Positions 50,590 to 58,891 of a stretch of DNA of 64,000 nt are shown in pieces. Origin of the DNA: Rhizohabitans arisaemae (GTDB lineage Bacteria; Actinomycetota; Actinomycetes; Streptosporangiales; Streptosporangiaceae); assembly GCF_025996515.1 (NCBI RefSeq), contig NZ_BLRH01000034.1, positions 682,001-746,000 of the forward strand, read 5' to 3'. The first letter of the stretch is position 1, and each line of letters opens with the position of its first letter. The notes under the pieces are model-generated. The model was not told where the DNA came from. It saw only the letters and a program-made list of their open reading frames with translations, and searched no databases. The position numbers and the translations under genes were made by a program.

Positions 50590-52152
50590 TCAGTAGCCGG
50601 CGGCCCGGCCGAGGCGGCGGGGGTCGGCGACCCCGTGCAGGGTCCCGTCGGGACGGATGTGCACCGCCTGGAAGCTGCCCATTTCCGGTTCCCACGGCGA
50701 CACCCGGGTGATTCCCAAACCGCGGCGTTCCACCTCGGTGATGGCCTGCTCGCCCATGGTCGACTCCACCATCGGCCGCCGGCTGGGATAGCGCGCAGCC
50801 CCGAACATCGGCTGCCGGACCGACTCCGCCGGATCCATGCCCCGCTCCAGGATGTTCACCGAGTTCTGCAGCACGTTCTGCAAGGCGGAGACACTGGGCG
50901 AGCCGGCGGCCAGCACCGGACGGCCGTCCCGTACCGCCAGCAGCGAGGTCCCCCAGCCCATCGGTATGGGCGCCCACCGCTCGGTGAACAGCGTGATGGG
51001 GCGGGTCACGACAACGCCGTCCACCATCAGGCCGACCCCGAACGGCGTGGACGTCGCCGAGTGCGTCCCGTACGCGATCATGCCGGACCCGTCGACCACC
51101 ACGATCGCGTTGGTGCCCATGTTCATCGCGTCGAACGGCCTCGGCGGCCCCGACTCGACCTGCCGCCACAACCTCTCCGCGACCTCGGGCGAGACCGCGT
51201 CGGCCATCGCGTCAAGGGGGGATTTCCCGCTGAAGGGATCTCCGGAGATCGACAATCCGTAATGCCAGGCTTCCTCGACGATACGCATCAGCAGATACAG
51301 GCTCTCGGGATCCTCATCGGGCCGGCCCCGCCGCCCCAGACCGCCGATTCCGGCCATGCTCAGCATCAACGCGTACAACGACCCGGTGGTGTGCAGCTCG
51401 TAACCCCCGGCCACCGGCAATACCGGCAACGCCACGTCGGCCGCCGCCCCCGCGGCCATGTCGTCCAAGGTGATCCGGCCCCCGGCCGCCCGCGCGGTCT
51501 CCACATAACGACGGGCGAACTCCCCCTCATAGAAATAGGACGGACCCTGCTCGGCCAGCTTCCCGATGGTCTCGGCCAGCTCCGGCTGCCGCAACACCTC
51601 CCCCACGCCGAACATGTGCCCGTCCGGGAACCACACCCGGCGACCGGCCGCATACCGGCCCGCCACCGTCCGGCACTCAAAGGCCCAGCCCCACAGCAGC
51701 TGATCGACCGTGAAACCCTCCCGGGCCGCCGTCAGCGCACCGGAGAACAGCTCCGCCCAGCCCAGCCGCCCCCACTTCGACCACGCCGCATGCGCCCCCA
51801 GCACCCAGCCCGGGGTGACCACGGTACGGCCCGACCAGCGGCCCGCCTCGTCCAGATCGCCGTCCTCGGCGGCGGGAAGCCCGCCGGCAGCGGCCACCAT
51901 GCGGCCGGCACCCGTGGCCGGGTCGTACACCGCGACCATCAGGCCGCCACCCAGGGTGGTCATGGTGGGTTCGACCACGGTCTGCACCGCGGCCGCCGCC
52001 AGATAGGCGTCCACCGCACTGCCACCCGCACGCAACGCGGCCACCCCCGCCGCCGACGCCGCCGGATGCGACGTTGAGATCATCGCACCACGGCCCACCG
52101 CCGACATCTGCGCCGGATCCGGCCGCGACGGCCGCGCCGGGACCTCACTCAT
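50590..52152 (-). CDS. Gamma-glutamyltransferase-family Ntn hydrolase, copy 2
   Basis: A 520-residue paralog of copy 1, with the same family opening and the presumed nucleophile Thr347 in MGTNAIVVVDGSG. It differs from copy 1 mainly in three patches: about residues 67-92 (LGGGLMVAVYDPATGAG against LAGTMSMTVYDPATGES), about 300-322 and about 378-400. These may line the substrate pocket. ATG at 52152 overlaps the stop of a short upstream ORF and has no ribosome site of its own; a GTG at 52158 is an alternative. No signal peptide. It follows the serine hydrolase gene by 87 bp. Confidence 0.85.
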   Translation of the reverse strand: MSEVPARPSRPDPAQMSAVGRGAMISTSHPAASAAGVAALRAGGSAVDAYLAAAAVQTVVEPTMTTLGGGLMVAVYDPATGAGRMVAAAGGLPAAEDGDLDEAGRWSGRTVVTPGWVLGAHAAWSKWGRLGWAELFSGALTAAREGFTVDQLLWGWAFECRTVAGRYAAGRRVWFPDGHMFGVGEVLRQPELAETIGKLAEQGPSYFYEGEFARRYVETARAAGGRITLDDMAAGAAADVALPVLPVAGGYELHTTGSLYALMLSMAGIGGLGRRGRPDEDPESLYLLMRIVEEAWHYGLSISGDPFSGKSPLDAMADAVSPEVAERLWRQVESGPPRPFDAMNMGTNAIVVVDGSGMIAYGTHSATSTPFGVGLMVDGVVVTRPITLFTERWAPIPMGWGTSLLAVRDGRPVLAAGSPSVSALQNVLQNSVNILERGMDPAESVRQPMFGAARYPSRRPMVESTMGEQAITEVERRGLGITRVSPWEPEMGSFQAVHIRPDGTLHGVADPRRLGRAAGY

Positions 52153-52172
52153 CCGCACTCATCCGTTCTCAT
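52149..52172 (-). CDS. Seven-residue upstream ORF (MRTDECG) of GGT copy 2
   Basis: A 10-bp unit beginning GGATGAG is present three times in a row here but once before copy 1. The added units move the AGGAG ribosome site away from the GGT start and give it a new ATG (52172) at proper distance. That frame reads seven codons and its TGA overlaps the GGT ATG. Translation of copy 2 is probably coupled to it. Confidence 0.5.
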   Translation of the reverse strand: MRTDECG

Positions 52173-52238
52173 CCGTTCTCCTGATCCTCGCCCGGAAACG
52201 GGCGAACGCACCTTCACTCTTCGAGGGGATTCAGACTG

Positions 52239-53639
52239 TCACTCGACGACCCGCCCGCGACCCACCGAGAGGGAGCCGACGCGGCGGTACAGGCGGCCGA
52301 TGAAATCGACACCCACCACGGCGCCCGTCTCATCACGACGGAAGCAGCCTCGGGTGCCGGTGAAGGCCCCGCTCATGAGGATGTACCGATCTCCCCTTCC
52401 GGGCAGCAGGCCGAGCGTGAACGGCGGGTAGTCGAACACCACCTCGCTCAACGCGACATTCGCCTCCGGCTTCACCCCGAACTCCAGGGTGAGTTCCCGG
52501 CCGGACGACGTGACCGTCACCCATGCGGCACTCGACTCGTAGGTTCCTTCGACCGCCGAGGCGCGTCCTTCGTCGAAGGCGAGCGGCTCAGGGTCGCGGG
52601 CCGCGAGCCCGAGTTCCGCGTCGAGGACCCACCGGACGACGTCCTTGGTGAACCGGTTGCCGTCCGGGGCGCCGTTGGCGGCGGCGACCACCGCGAAGTC
52701 ACGCTCGGGGACCATGAGCAGCTGGGCGAACTGACTGTTCATCGATCCGCCGTGGCCGACGGTGCGCACACCGTCCACGTCGCGCAGGAACCAGCCGATC
52801 CCGACGGCGTCGCCCAGCGCGCTGCCGAACAGCTCGGCCGACGGTTGCCGCATCAGCGCCGCCAGTTCGCGGGGCAGAATCCGCTTCCCCGCCGAGTCGC
52901 ATCCGTCCGCGAGGTGGAAGAGCGCCCACGTCAGCTGGTCGGCGACCGTGGAGGTGACACCCCCCATGGGATTGCCGTTCCGGGTGCCACGCCAGGGCCG
53001 GGTCACACTCACCGAACCGTCGGGGTTGCCGTGGTGCCCGACCGCGGCCCTCCGGGTGATGGCCTCGTTCGCCGAGAAGAAGGTCCGTGTCAGGCCGAGC
53101 GGTCCGAGCAGCAGCGACCCGACGGCCTTCTCATAGGTCTTCCCGGTCACCTTCTCAATGACCCGGCCGGCGAGGGTGAAGGCCGCATTGTTGTACGAGG
53201 CACTCGATCCCACGGGGAAGAGCTGCCCCAGGCCGGCCATTCTCGCCACGTACCCCGCGAGGGCGTCGTCCCCCTCGCCGGTGTCGACGATCAGGCCGTC
53301 CCAGCCCGAGGTGTGGTTGACCAGCTGCAGGACCGTCACCGTGTCGGCCACCCGCTCGTCCTTGACCCGGAACTCGGGGAGGTAGCGGCGGACGGGGGCG
53401 CCGAGATCGACATCGCAGGAGGCGACGAGGCACATCAGCGCGGTGGCGGTGAAGGTCTTGGTGATCGAGCCGAAATGAAACAGCGTGTTGTGATCGACCG
53501 CCAGCGGGTTCTCGACACTGGTCACGCCGTGCGAGGTGAAGGTCTTCCTGCCGTCCGTCGCAACGCCGACGGCGACGCCCGGCATGCCAAGCTCTTCAGC
53601 TCTGACCCTAACAAAGTCTGATAAGTCAGCTTGTGACAC
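52239..53639 (-). CDS. Serine hydrolase, beta-lactamase / D-aminopeptidase family
   Basis: A 466-residue class C-type penicillin-recognising hydrolase. The SxxK motif is Ser58-Ile-Thr-Lys61, YxN is Tyr149-Asn-Asn151, and the third motif is HGG (296-298) in VGHGGSMNSQ. The C-terminal about 120 residues form an extra beta domain. No signal peptide is seen, so it is likely cytoplasmic and an esterase or D-amino-acid-specific peptidase rather than a secreted beta-lactamase. GTG start with GGGAG 7 nt upstream. Upstream AT-richer DNA contains TCAGCT/AGCTGA arms (about 53642-53665), a possible operator. Confidence 0.85.
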   Translation of the reverse strand: MSQADLSDFVRVRAEELGMPGVAVGVATDGRKTFTSHGVTSVENPLAVDHNTLFHFGSITKTFTATALMCLVASCDVDLGAPVRRYLPEFRVKDERVADTVTVLQLVNHTSGWDGLIVDTGEGDDALAGYVARMAGLGQLFPVGSSASYNNAAFTLAGRVIEKVTGKTYEKAVGSLLLGPLGLTRTFFSANEAITRRAAVGHHGNPDGSVSVTRPWRGTRNGNPMGGVTSTVADQLTWALFHLADGCDSAGKRILPRELAALMRQPSAELFGSALGDAVGIGWFLRDVDGVRTVGHGGSMNSQFAQLLMVPERDFAVVAAANGAPDGNRFTKDVVRWVLDAELGLAARDPEPLAFDEGRASAVEGTYESSAAWVTVTSSGRELTLEFGVKPEANVALSEVVFDYPPFTLGLLPGRGDRYILMSGAFTGTRGCFRRDETGAVVGVDFIGRLYRRVGSLSVGRGRVVE

Positions 53640-53704
53640 TAATCAGCTCCCTGTCTCATTAGCTGAGGCGGATGTAAGTGAAATGTGGAGATCGCCACCG
53701 AAGG

Positions 53705-54739
53705 TCACCGCCCGGGAACCCCCATGACCTGACGGAGAACGCGCATCACGTTCTCACCGAGCACCTTCTTGATGTCGGCCTCGCTGAAGCCACGCCGCGC
53801 CATCACCTCGGTGATCTTGGGAAGGTCGGCCGGGCGCTCGATCTCGGCGGGGGTGAACCCGCTTTCGTGCCCCGGTATCAGCTGCCATCCGCCGAAGTGA
53901 TTCTGGAAGTAGTCCTCGATGAAGTCCGGTCCGATGCCGACGTGGTCGACGCCCGCGGTCACCACCATGTGCTCGATGTGGTCCACGACCCGTTCCGCCG
54001 ACGGATTCACCGGGTCGATGAAGTGCGGAATCGCGGCGGCGACGCTGATCACGCCACCGAGTTCGGCGATGCGTTTCATCTGCTCGTCGCCGAGGTTGCG
54101 ATGACTGTCGTGGATGGCCAGACAGGCCGAATGGGTCGCCAGGAACGGACGTGTCGCGAGCTGGAGCACGTCCTCGACCCCGCCGAGGCCGAGATGGCTG
54201 ATGTCGAAGACGATCCCCAGCCGCTCCATCTCCTTGAGCACCTCGATGCCCTGCGGCGTCAACCGGCTGCGGGAGGAGTCGTCGAACCCGCTGCCGTCGG
54301 CCAGGAACGTACGGCCGTAGTGCGCCATCGAGACCACACGGACACCGACGCGTTCCATGGACCGGATCAAGGCCGGATCCTGCCCGATCGCATGGGCGCC
54401 CTCAAGCGCGATGACCAACGCGATCTTGTTTGCCGCGAGCGCGGCGTCGATGTCCGCCGCGGTCAGGCAGACGGCGACCTCGCCGGAGTTCTCCGCGGCG
54501 AGCTCGTGGATCCGCTCGACCTGCAGCAGGGTACGGCGCAGCGCGCCCTCCGACTGGAACTGCTCCTCGATCCAGATCGGCAGTACCTGGACGTCGACCC
54601 CTCCGGCACGCAGCTGGGGAAGCCAGTACTCGGCGAAGTGCCGCCGCTGATACCGCTGGTCGAAGTGGTCGACCAGCAGGATCAGGTCGTTGTGCGTGTC
54701 CACGACGACGGCGTCCCGATGCAACGTGTGTGCGTCCAT
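53705..54739 (-). CDS. Membrane dipeptidase family (M19) peptidase
   Basis: A 344-residue M19 dipeptidase. DAVVVDTHNDL near residues 9-19 carries the first metal ligands (HND in place of HxD). Further motifs are VIALEGAHAIG (bridging Glu), IVFDISHLG, PFLATHSACLAIHDSHRN (zinc His), VDHVGIGPDFIED and the C-terminal VLGENVMRVLRQVMG. Active-site residues look more complete than in the 46721 paralog. No signal peptide or GPI-type signal, so it is cytoplasmic. Likely cleaves dipeptides produced by the S9 peptidase or GGT proteins, possibly with D-residues. Confidence 0.88.
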   Translation of the reverse strand: MDAHTLHRDAVVVDTHNDLILLVDHFDQRYQRRHFAEYWLPQLRAGGVDVQVLPIWIEEQFQSEGALRRTLLQVERIHELAAENSGEVAVCLTAADIDAALAANKIALVIALEGAHAIGQDPALIRSMERVGVRVVSMAHYGRTFLADGSGFDDSSRSRLTPQGIEVLKEMERLGIVFDISHLGLGGVEDVLQLATRPFLATHSACLAIHDSHRNLGDEQMKRIAELGGVISVAAAIPHFIDPVNPSAERVVDHIEHMVVTAGVDHVGIGPDFIEDYFQNHFGGWQLIPGHESGFTPAEIERPADLPKITEVMARRGFSEADIKKVLGENVMRVLRQVMGVPGR

Positions 54740-54925
54740 CCGCGTTCTCCTCGTGAGAGCCGGTGTTCGAGCGTTCGGGGAGGCCTCACACCCCTGGATG
54801 GGTCGAACCTAGAATCGACGCACCGTCCATCACCATGTGCACCTGTCGTGGATTGCCGTCCGGATTTGCGACCGTGAGAGTACGGCGGCTGTGCTCCCGG
54901 CCGCAGACGCCTTCCGGAAAGGCGT

Positions 54926-56185
54926 CTAGCGGGACCGGCCGTAGCCCCTGTCGCGGAGGGAGACGTGGCCGGCACTCAGGTCCGCCATGCGGGCGACCCC
55001 GAGAAGCTGCAAGGTCCGGACGGCCTCCTGCTCCAGAATGCCCAGTGCCCGGCACACCCCGCGCTCGCCACCGGCCATCAGCCCGAAGAGATAGGCACGG
55101 CCCACCATCCCCGCCGAGGCGCCGAGCGCGCGGGCGGCCACGAGGTCGGCACCCGAGCGGATGCCGGTGTCGACGAGGACCTCGGCCTTCGCGCCCACGG
55201 CGTCGACGACACGCGGCAGAAGCTCCAGCGGGGTCGGGGCCCGGTCCAGCTGCCGGCCACCGTGGTTGGAGACGACGACCGCGTCGGCCCCGCGCTCGAC
55301 CACCGCAACCGCGTCCTCGACGCTCTGGACGCCCTTGACGACGAGTTTTCCGGGCCATCGGCCGCGCAGCCAGGAAAGATCGCGCAGATCGGCCCGGGGA
55401 TCGAACATCTGATTGACGAGCTCGGCGACCGTTCCGTGCCACGACGTCAGCGAGGCGAACTCCAGCGGCCGGGTGGTGAGCAGGTTGAACCACCACGACG
55501 GATGGCGCGCCATCGCGGCCAGCGTGCGCGGGGTCAGCGTGGGGGGAATCGTCAGACCGTTGCGCACGTCCCGCAGCCGCGCGCCGGCCACCGGTGTGTC
55601 CACGGTCAGGACCAGCGCCTCGTACTTGGCCGCGGCCGCCCGCTCGATGAGCCGCGCGCCGGCGTCACGGTCCCGCCATAGATACAGCTGGAACCAGTGA
55701 CGCGCGCCGGGAACCGCGTGGACGAGGTCCTCGATCGAGGTCGTCCCCATGGCCGACAGTGTGTACGGGACACCGGCTCGTGCCGCGGCGCGAGCCACGG
55801 CGATCTCACCTTCGTGGTGCATCATCCGGGTGAAGCCGGTCGGTGCCAGGACGAGCGGCAGTGGGCTCGGTCCCCCGAGGATGTCCACGGACGTGTCGAC
55901 GACGCTGACGTCCCGGAGCACACGGGGGTGGAATTCGAGGTCGCGATAGGCCGCGTACGCCCGCTCGATGCCGATCTCGTTCTCGGCCGCGCCGTCGACG
56001 TAGTCGAAGACCGGTCGCGGTGTGCGCCGGCGGGCGAGCGACCGGAGATCCGCGATGGTGTGCGCCCGGCTCAGCCGCCGGTCGACACCGTCGACGACGA
56101 GGGGGCGCCACCGGAGCAGCGGCCGAAGCTCCGACCATCGTGCCAGCCGTCGCGGGGTCTTCCGTTTCCCGGGCGGTGCGGCCAT
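54926..56185 (-). CDS. FMN-dependent alpha-hydroxy acid dehydrogenase
   Basis: A 419-residue enzyme of the L-lactate dehydrogenase / glycolate oxidase family. FMN and catalytic motifs: FDYVDGAAENE, PLVLAPTGFTRMMHHEGE, FQLYLWRDR, VLTVDTPVAGARLRD, GKLVVKGVQ (catalytic Lys region), VVSNHGGRQLD (catalytic His and Arg) and LVDTGIRSGADLVAARALGA. It oxidises an L-2-hydroxy acid to the 2-oxo acid. GAGAGGAG precedes the ATG. It is divergent from the proline-racemase-like gene. Confidence 0.9.
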   Translation of the reverse strand: MAAPPGKRKTPRRLARWSELRPLLRWRPLVVDGVDRRLSRAHTIADLRSLARRRTPRPVFDYVDGAAENEIGIERAYAAYRDLEFHPRVLRDVSVVDTSVDILGGPSPLPLVLAPTGFTRMMHHEGEIAVARAAARAGVPYTLSAMGTTSIEDLVHAVPGARHWFQLYLWRDRDAGARLIERAAAAKYEALVLTVDTPVAGARLRDVRNGLTIPPTLTPRTLAAMARHPSWWFNLLTTRPLEFASLTSWHGTVAELVNQMFDPRADLRDLSWLRGRWPGKLVVKGVQSVEDAVAVVERGADAVVVSNHGGRQLDRAPTPLELLPRVVDAVGAKAEVLVDTGIRSGADLVAARALGASAGMVGRAYLFGLMAGGERGVCRALGILEQEAVRTLQLLGVARMADLSAGHVSLRDRGYGRSR

Positions 56186-56344
56186 CCGGATGCTCCTCTC
56201 TTCGTGCGACGACCACCGGCTGACCGGTCCGCGCCGTCATGAGGTTAGGTGCGGGGCGGCGGTACGGCATCCGCCCGCCGTCGCAAGCCCGCCGCGGATT
56301 CTCCATCGCCTGTCGGTCGAAGTCGTCTGCGGCGTGAAGTGACG

Positions 56345-57262
56345 ATGAACACCGTGATTCGTGATACCCATCTCTCCTTGGTGGCCGTCGGCTCGGCATC
56401 CGGTCAACCTGTGGCGTGTGTCGACGCCTCGTCCGTCGTGCACGGCGCGACGTCGATGGACGGCGTCCGCGAGGCTCTGGCCGAGACGTTGGAGCGCATC
56501 CGGACCGAGTTCTTCGACGAACGGAACGGCGACCCCGACTCGATCGTCGCGGTCGTGACCCGCCCGCCGGCGCCGGGGGCCGACCACGGGCTGCTCTTCG
56601 TCGCCGCGGACGGGCCCCTCGGGGGGTGCGGCGAAGCGACCATGCTCGCCGGCCGTATGCTCGCGTCCGGCCCGGGTTCCACCGTCGTCCTCGATACCAC
56701 CGCCGGTCCGATTCTCGCCGCAGACCTCGGGAACGGCTCCATGGCCTTGCGGATGCAGACCCCGGCCGAACACTCCGCCGATCACGTCGTCGGCGTCGAG
56801 GGCCGCCGGCTGAGGGTGAGGACCCTGACCGTGGCCGGCAACACGTTCGCCGTCGTCGCCGCCGACGACGTCGGGCTCGACATCGGCGGAACGCTGCCGG
56901 TGCTGCTGGCCTCCCGGGGCGACGCCCTGCTGCGGGCGATTTCCACGGCCGTCGTCGGGCGGACCGCCGAGACGGCCCCCACCATGCTGCTCCTCACCGA
57001 GCCCGTCGTCGGCGGTTCGACGACGAGTGCGGTCGTATGGGGTAACGCCATCCTGAACCGTGGCCCCTGCGGCACGGGCACCTGCGCCCGGCTGGTCGTC
57101 GCCCTCGAAGACGGCGAGATAGGCGCCGGGAACACGTTGCAGCATATGAGCCCGTTCGGCTACGCGTTCACGGCTCGGCTGGACGGCGCTTCCCTCGGCG
57201 CCGGCGCCGGTGAAGGTCCCCACATCGTGCTCCAGGGCCAGGTCGGCACCCAGGCCGGTTGA
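56345..57262 (+). CDS. Proline racemase / hydroxyproline epimerase family protein
   Basis: A 305-residue member of the proline racemase superfamily. The N-terminal active-site motif is GGCGEA (Cys95) where the family usually has MCGH: the Cys remains but His is Glu. The C-terminal motif is GPCGTGTCA (Cys242), with the second catalytic Cys present. Both half-site cysteines fit a two-base racemase/epimerase, but the H to E change leaves the substrate open (other members are trans-3-hydroxyproline dehydratases). ATG at 56345 is preceded by a weak GAAGTGA; the ORF continues upstream to 56249 without family likeness. Next is the PucR regulator gene, same direction. Confidence 0.78.
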   Translation: MNTVIRDTHLSLVAVGSASGQPVACVDASSVVHGATSMDGVREALAETLERIRTEFFDERNGDPDSIVAVVTRPPAPGADHGLLFVAADGPLGGCGEATMLAGRMLASGPGSTVVLDTTAGPILAADLGNGSMALRMQTPAEHSADHVVGVEGRRLRVRTLTVAGNTFAVVAADDVGLDIGGTLPVLLASRGDALLRAISTAVVGRTAETAPTMLLLTEPVVGGSTTSAVVWGNAILNRGPCGTGTCARLVVALEDGEIGAGNTLQHMSPFGYAFTARLDGASLGAGAGEGPHIVLQGQVGTQAG

Positions 57263-57375
57263 ACGCTTGCTTCCGGGCGTCCGCAAAAACCCCGGGGTCC
57301 GGCCGCGGAATCGGTGCTCCCGGTGGCTCGTCACATACCCAAGGAGGCAACCCATTCTGTAGTGAATGGCGACTC

Positions 57376-57417
57376 TATAGCCATAAACAGGGTGATTGCG
57401 TACTTTATGGCGCTATA
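57376..57417. promoter_or_regulatory. Inverted repeat in AT-rich promoter region before PucR gene
   Basis: TATAGCCATAAA (57376-57387), 16-bp spacer, TTTATGGCGCTATA (57404-57417): arms pair perfectly apart from two extra bases in the right arm. The region 57350-57440 is markedly AT-rich for this genome. It is a probable operator or promoter element about 110 bp before the PucR-type gene. Confidence 0.55.
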
Positions 57418-57525
57418 CGGGTTCCGTGTAACTCAGTCTGGATACGTACCCCCGTGTTAACGTAACGCACCCGCTAAGACGCCGGCGATCCCGTCGAACC
57501 GGGTAAGCCTGGTGGGAGGCTCGCT

Positions 57526-58755
57526 GTGACAGCTACAGAGCTGAAACGTCTCGTCGACGGCTTGGGCCAGCGCCTGCGACGCAATGTCACGGTCGACGAC
57601 CCACGCCTGCGGCAACTGGCCTTCTCCTCACATGAGTACGGCGCGATCGATCGGCTCAGGGAGCAATCGATCTTCAAACGCGAGGTACCCCGGGAGGTCG
57701 CAGACTGGATCCGTTCCGCCGGGGGGAAGACCGCGACGGGGCCCTTTCGCCCGCCCGTCAACCCCGAGATCGGCGCGACGACCCAGCGGCTCGGCCTCCC
57801 GATCCGGCAGCGGGGTGTGCTGCTTGGCTTCGTGTGGATTCTCGAGGGTGACGACCCGCTCACCGAAGCCGAGATTCAGACCGTCCTCGACACGATCGAC
57901 ACGATCGCCGTCGTGATCCAGCGCGACCAGCTCGCCCACCAGCTGCATCGCAGCCGTGCTAGGGAGCTCCTCCGCGACCTGGTGGCCCACGACGATCAAG
58001 CCACCCGGGAGCAGGCCGCGGCCGACCTGGTGGACGCCGATCTGTTCGCCGCCGGTGAGCCGGTCGTCGCCTTGGTCGTCACCCTTCATCCAGACGATCG
58101 GGCACTGCTGGACGGCGAACGCGACACCCTCGCCGACTGCCTCGAGCGCGTGAGCGGCCGGCTGTCGGACCGGCGCCACGCCAGCCTGGTCCGCCGCAAC
58201 CACGGCCTGCTCCTTCTCTCCACCAGAGATCCCCTGGTCAGTGGGGACGCCAAGCTGGGTCTGGCCGAGGAGTTGCTCGACGCTCTCGCGCGCGGATTCC
58301 CCGGCGCGCGGCCCATGGCCGGATTCGGTGACGTGGCGGAGACCCTTACCGGCTTCCACCGGTCCTACGGCCAGGCCGAACGCGCCGCGCGGGTCGCGCG
58401 GACGGTGGAGGGCCTTGGGCCTGTGGCCCGGTTCGACCGCCTCGGCGTGTACGGGCTTCTCGCCCGTATCCCGCGGGAGGAGCTCACCCTCGACGCGCTT
58501 CCCCCGGGGCTGCTCCGCCTGCTGGACGTCGGCGCCAAAGGCGAGCAGCTGGCCTCCACCTTGGAGGCGTATCTCGACCATGCCGGTGACGTCCAGGCCA
58601 CGGCGGAGAAGCTCTTCGTCCACCGGACGACGCTCTACTACCGGCTCCAGCGGATCGAGGGGATAACCGGGGCGCAGCTGACGAACGGTGAAGACCGTCT
58701 GACCTTCCACATAGGACTGAAGATCGCGCGCTTGGTGGGGCTTCGACACGACTAG
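57526..58755 (+). CDS. PucR/CdaR-type transcriptional regulator
   Basis: A 409-residue regulator. An N-terminal GAF-like or unknown sensor region (about 1-140) and a central GGDEF-like helical region lead to the C-terminal PucR HTH (about 345-400: AYLDHAGDVQATAEKLFVH, RTTLYYRLQRIEGITG). The family activates catabolic operons for purines, amino acids, D-glucarate and polyols. It is placed between the peptide/proline-racemase cluster and the glycerate kinase gene, either of which could be its target. GTG start with GGGAGG 6 nt before it. The gene converges with glycerate kinase. Confidence 0.87.
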   Translation: MTATELKRLVDGLGQRLRRNVTVDDPRLRQLAFSSHEYGAIDRLREQSIFKREVPREVADWIRSAGGKTATGPFRPPVNPEIGATTQRLGLPIRQRGVLLGFVWILEGDDPLTEAEIQTVLDTIDTIAVVIQRDQLAHQLHRSRARELLRDLVAHDDQATREQAAADLVDADLFAAGEPVVALVVTLHPDDRALLDGERDTLADCLERVSGRLSDRRHASLVRRNHGLLLLSTRDPLVSGDAKLGLAEELLDALARGFPGARPMAGFGDVAETLTGFHRSYGQAERAARVARTVEGLGPVARFDRLGVYGLLARIPREELTLDALPPGLLRLLDVGAKGEQLASTLEAYLDHAGDVQATAEKLFVHRTTLYYRLQRIEGITGAQLTNGEDRLTFHIGLKIARLVGLRHD

Positions 58756-58806
58756 CCCTCGGCCGTACCGAAACTCCTCAGGCGGCTCCGCGGCGACCTG
58801 CCGGGT

Positions 58807-58847
58807 GGCGCCCCCGGCCGCTGAGGGGTGAGGGTGCCGGGGGCGCC
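58807..58847. terminator. Bidirectional hairpin terminator
   Basis: GGCGCCCCCGGC (58807-58818) and GCCGGGGGCGCC (58836-58847): a perfect 12-bp stem between the convergent PucR and glycerate kinase genes, followed by TTGTC. Confidence 0.75.
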
Positions 58848-58891
58848 TTGTCAGGGCGTCGGGCTACCCCGTCGACGCCCGCGGATGGTTC

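Larger units (their letters stand above)
48730..52180 (-). repeat. Tandem duplication of GGT-type genes
   Basis: Two direct copies of about 1.57 kb (48.73-50.32 and 50.58-52.18 kb). Identity is very high in long blocks (for example 49860-50000 against 51710-51850), and the copies share upstream sequence (AAACGGGCGAACGC) and the 3' end (GTCAGTAGCCGGCGG). Three patches are strongly diverged within otherwise near-identical sequence, a pattern expected from gene conversion between paralogs. Confidence 0.85.

Noticed and set aside
48524-52077. Two long plus-strand frames of 668 and 569 residues resembling each other
   Set aside because: They are similar only because they are antisense shadows of the tandem GGT genes.
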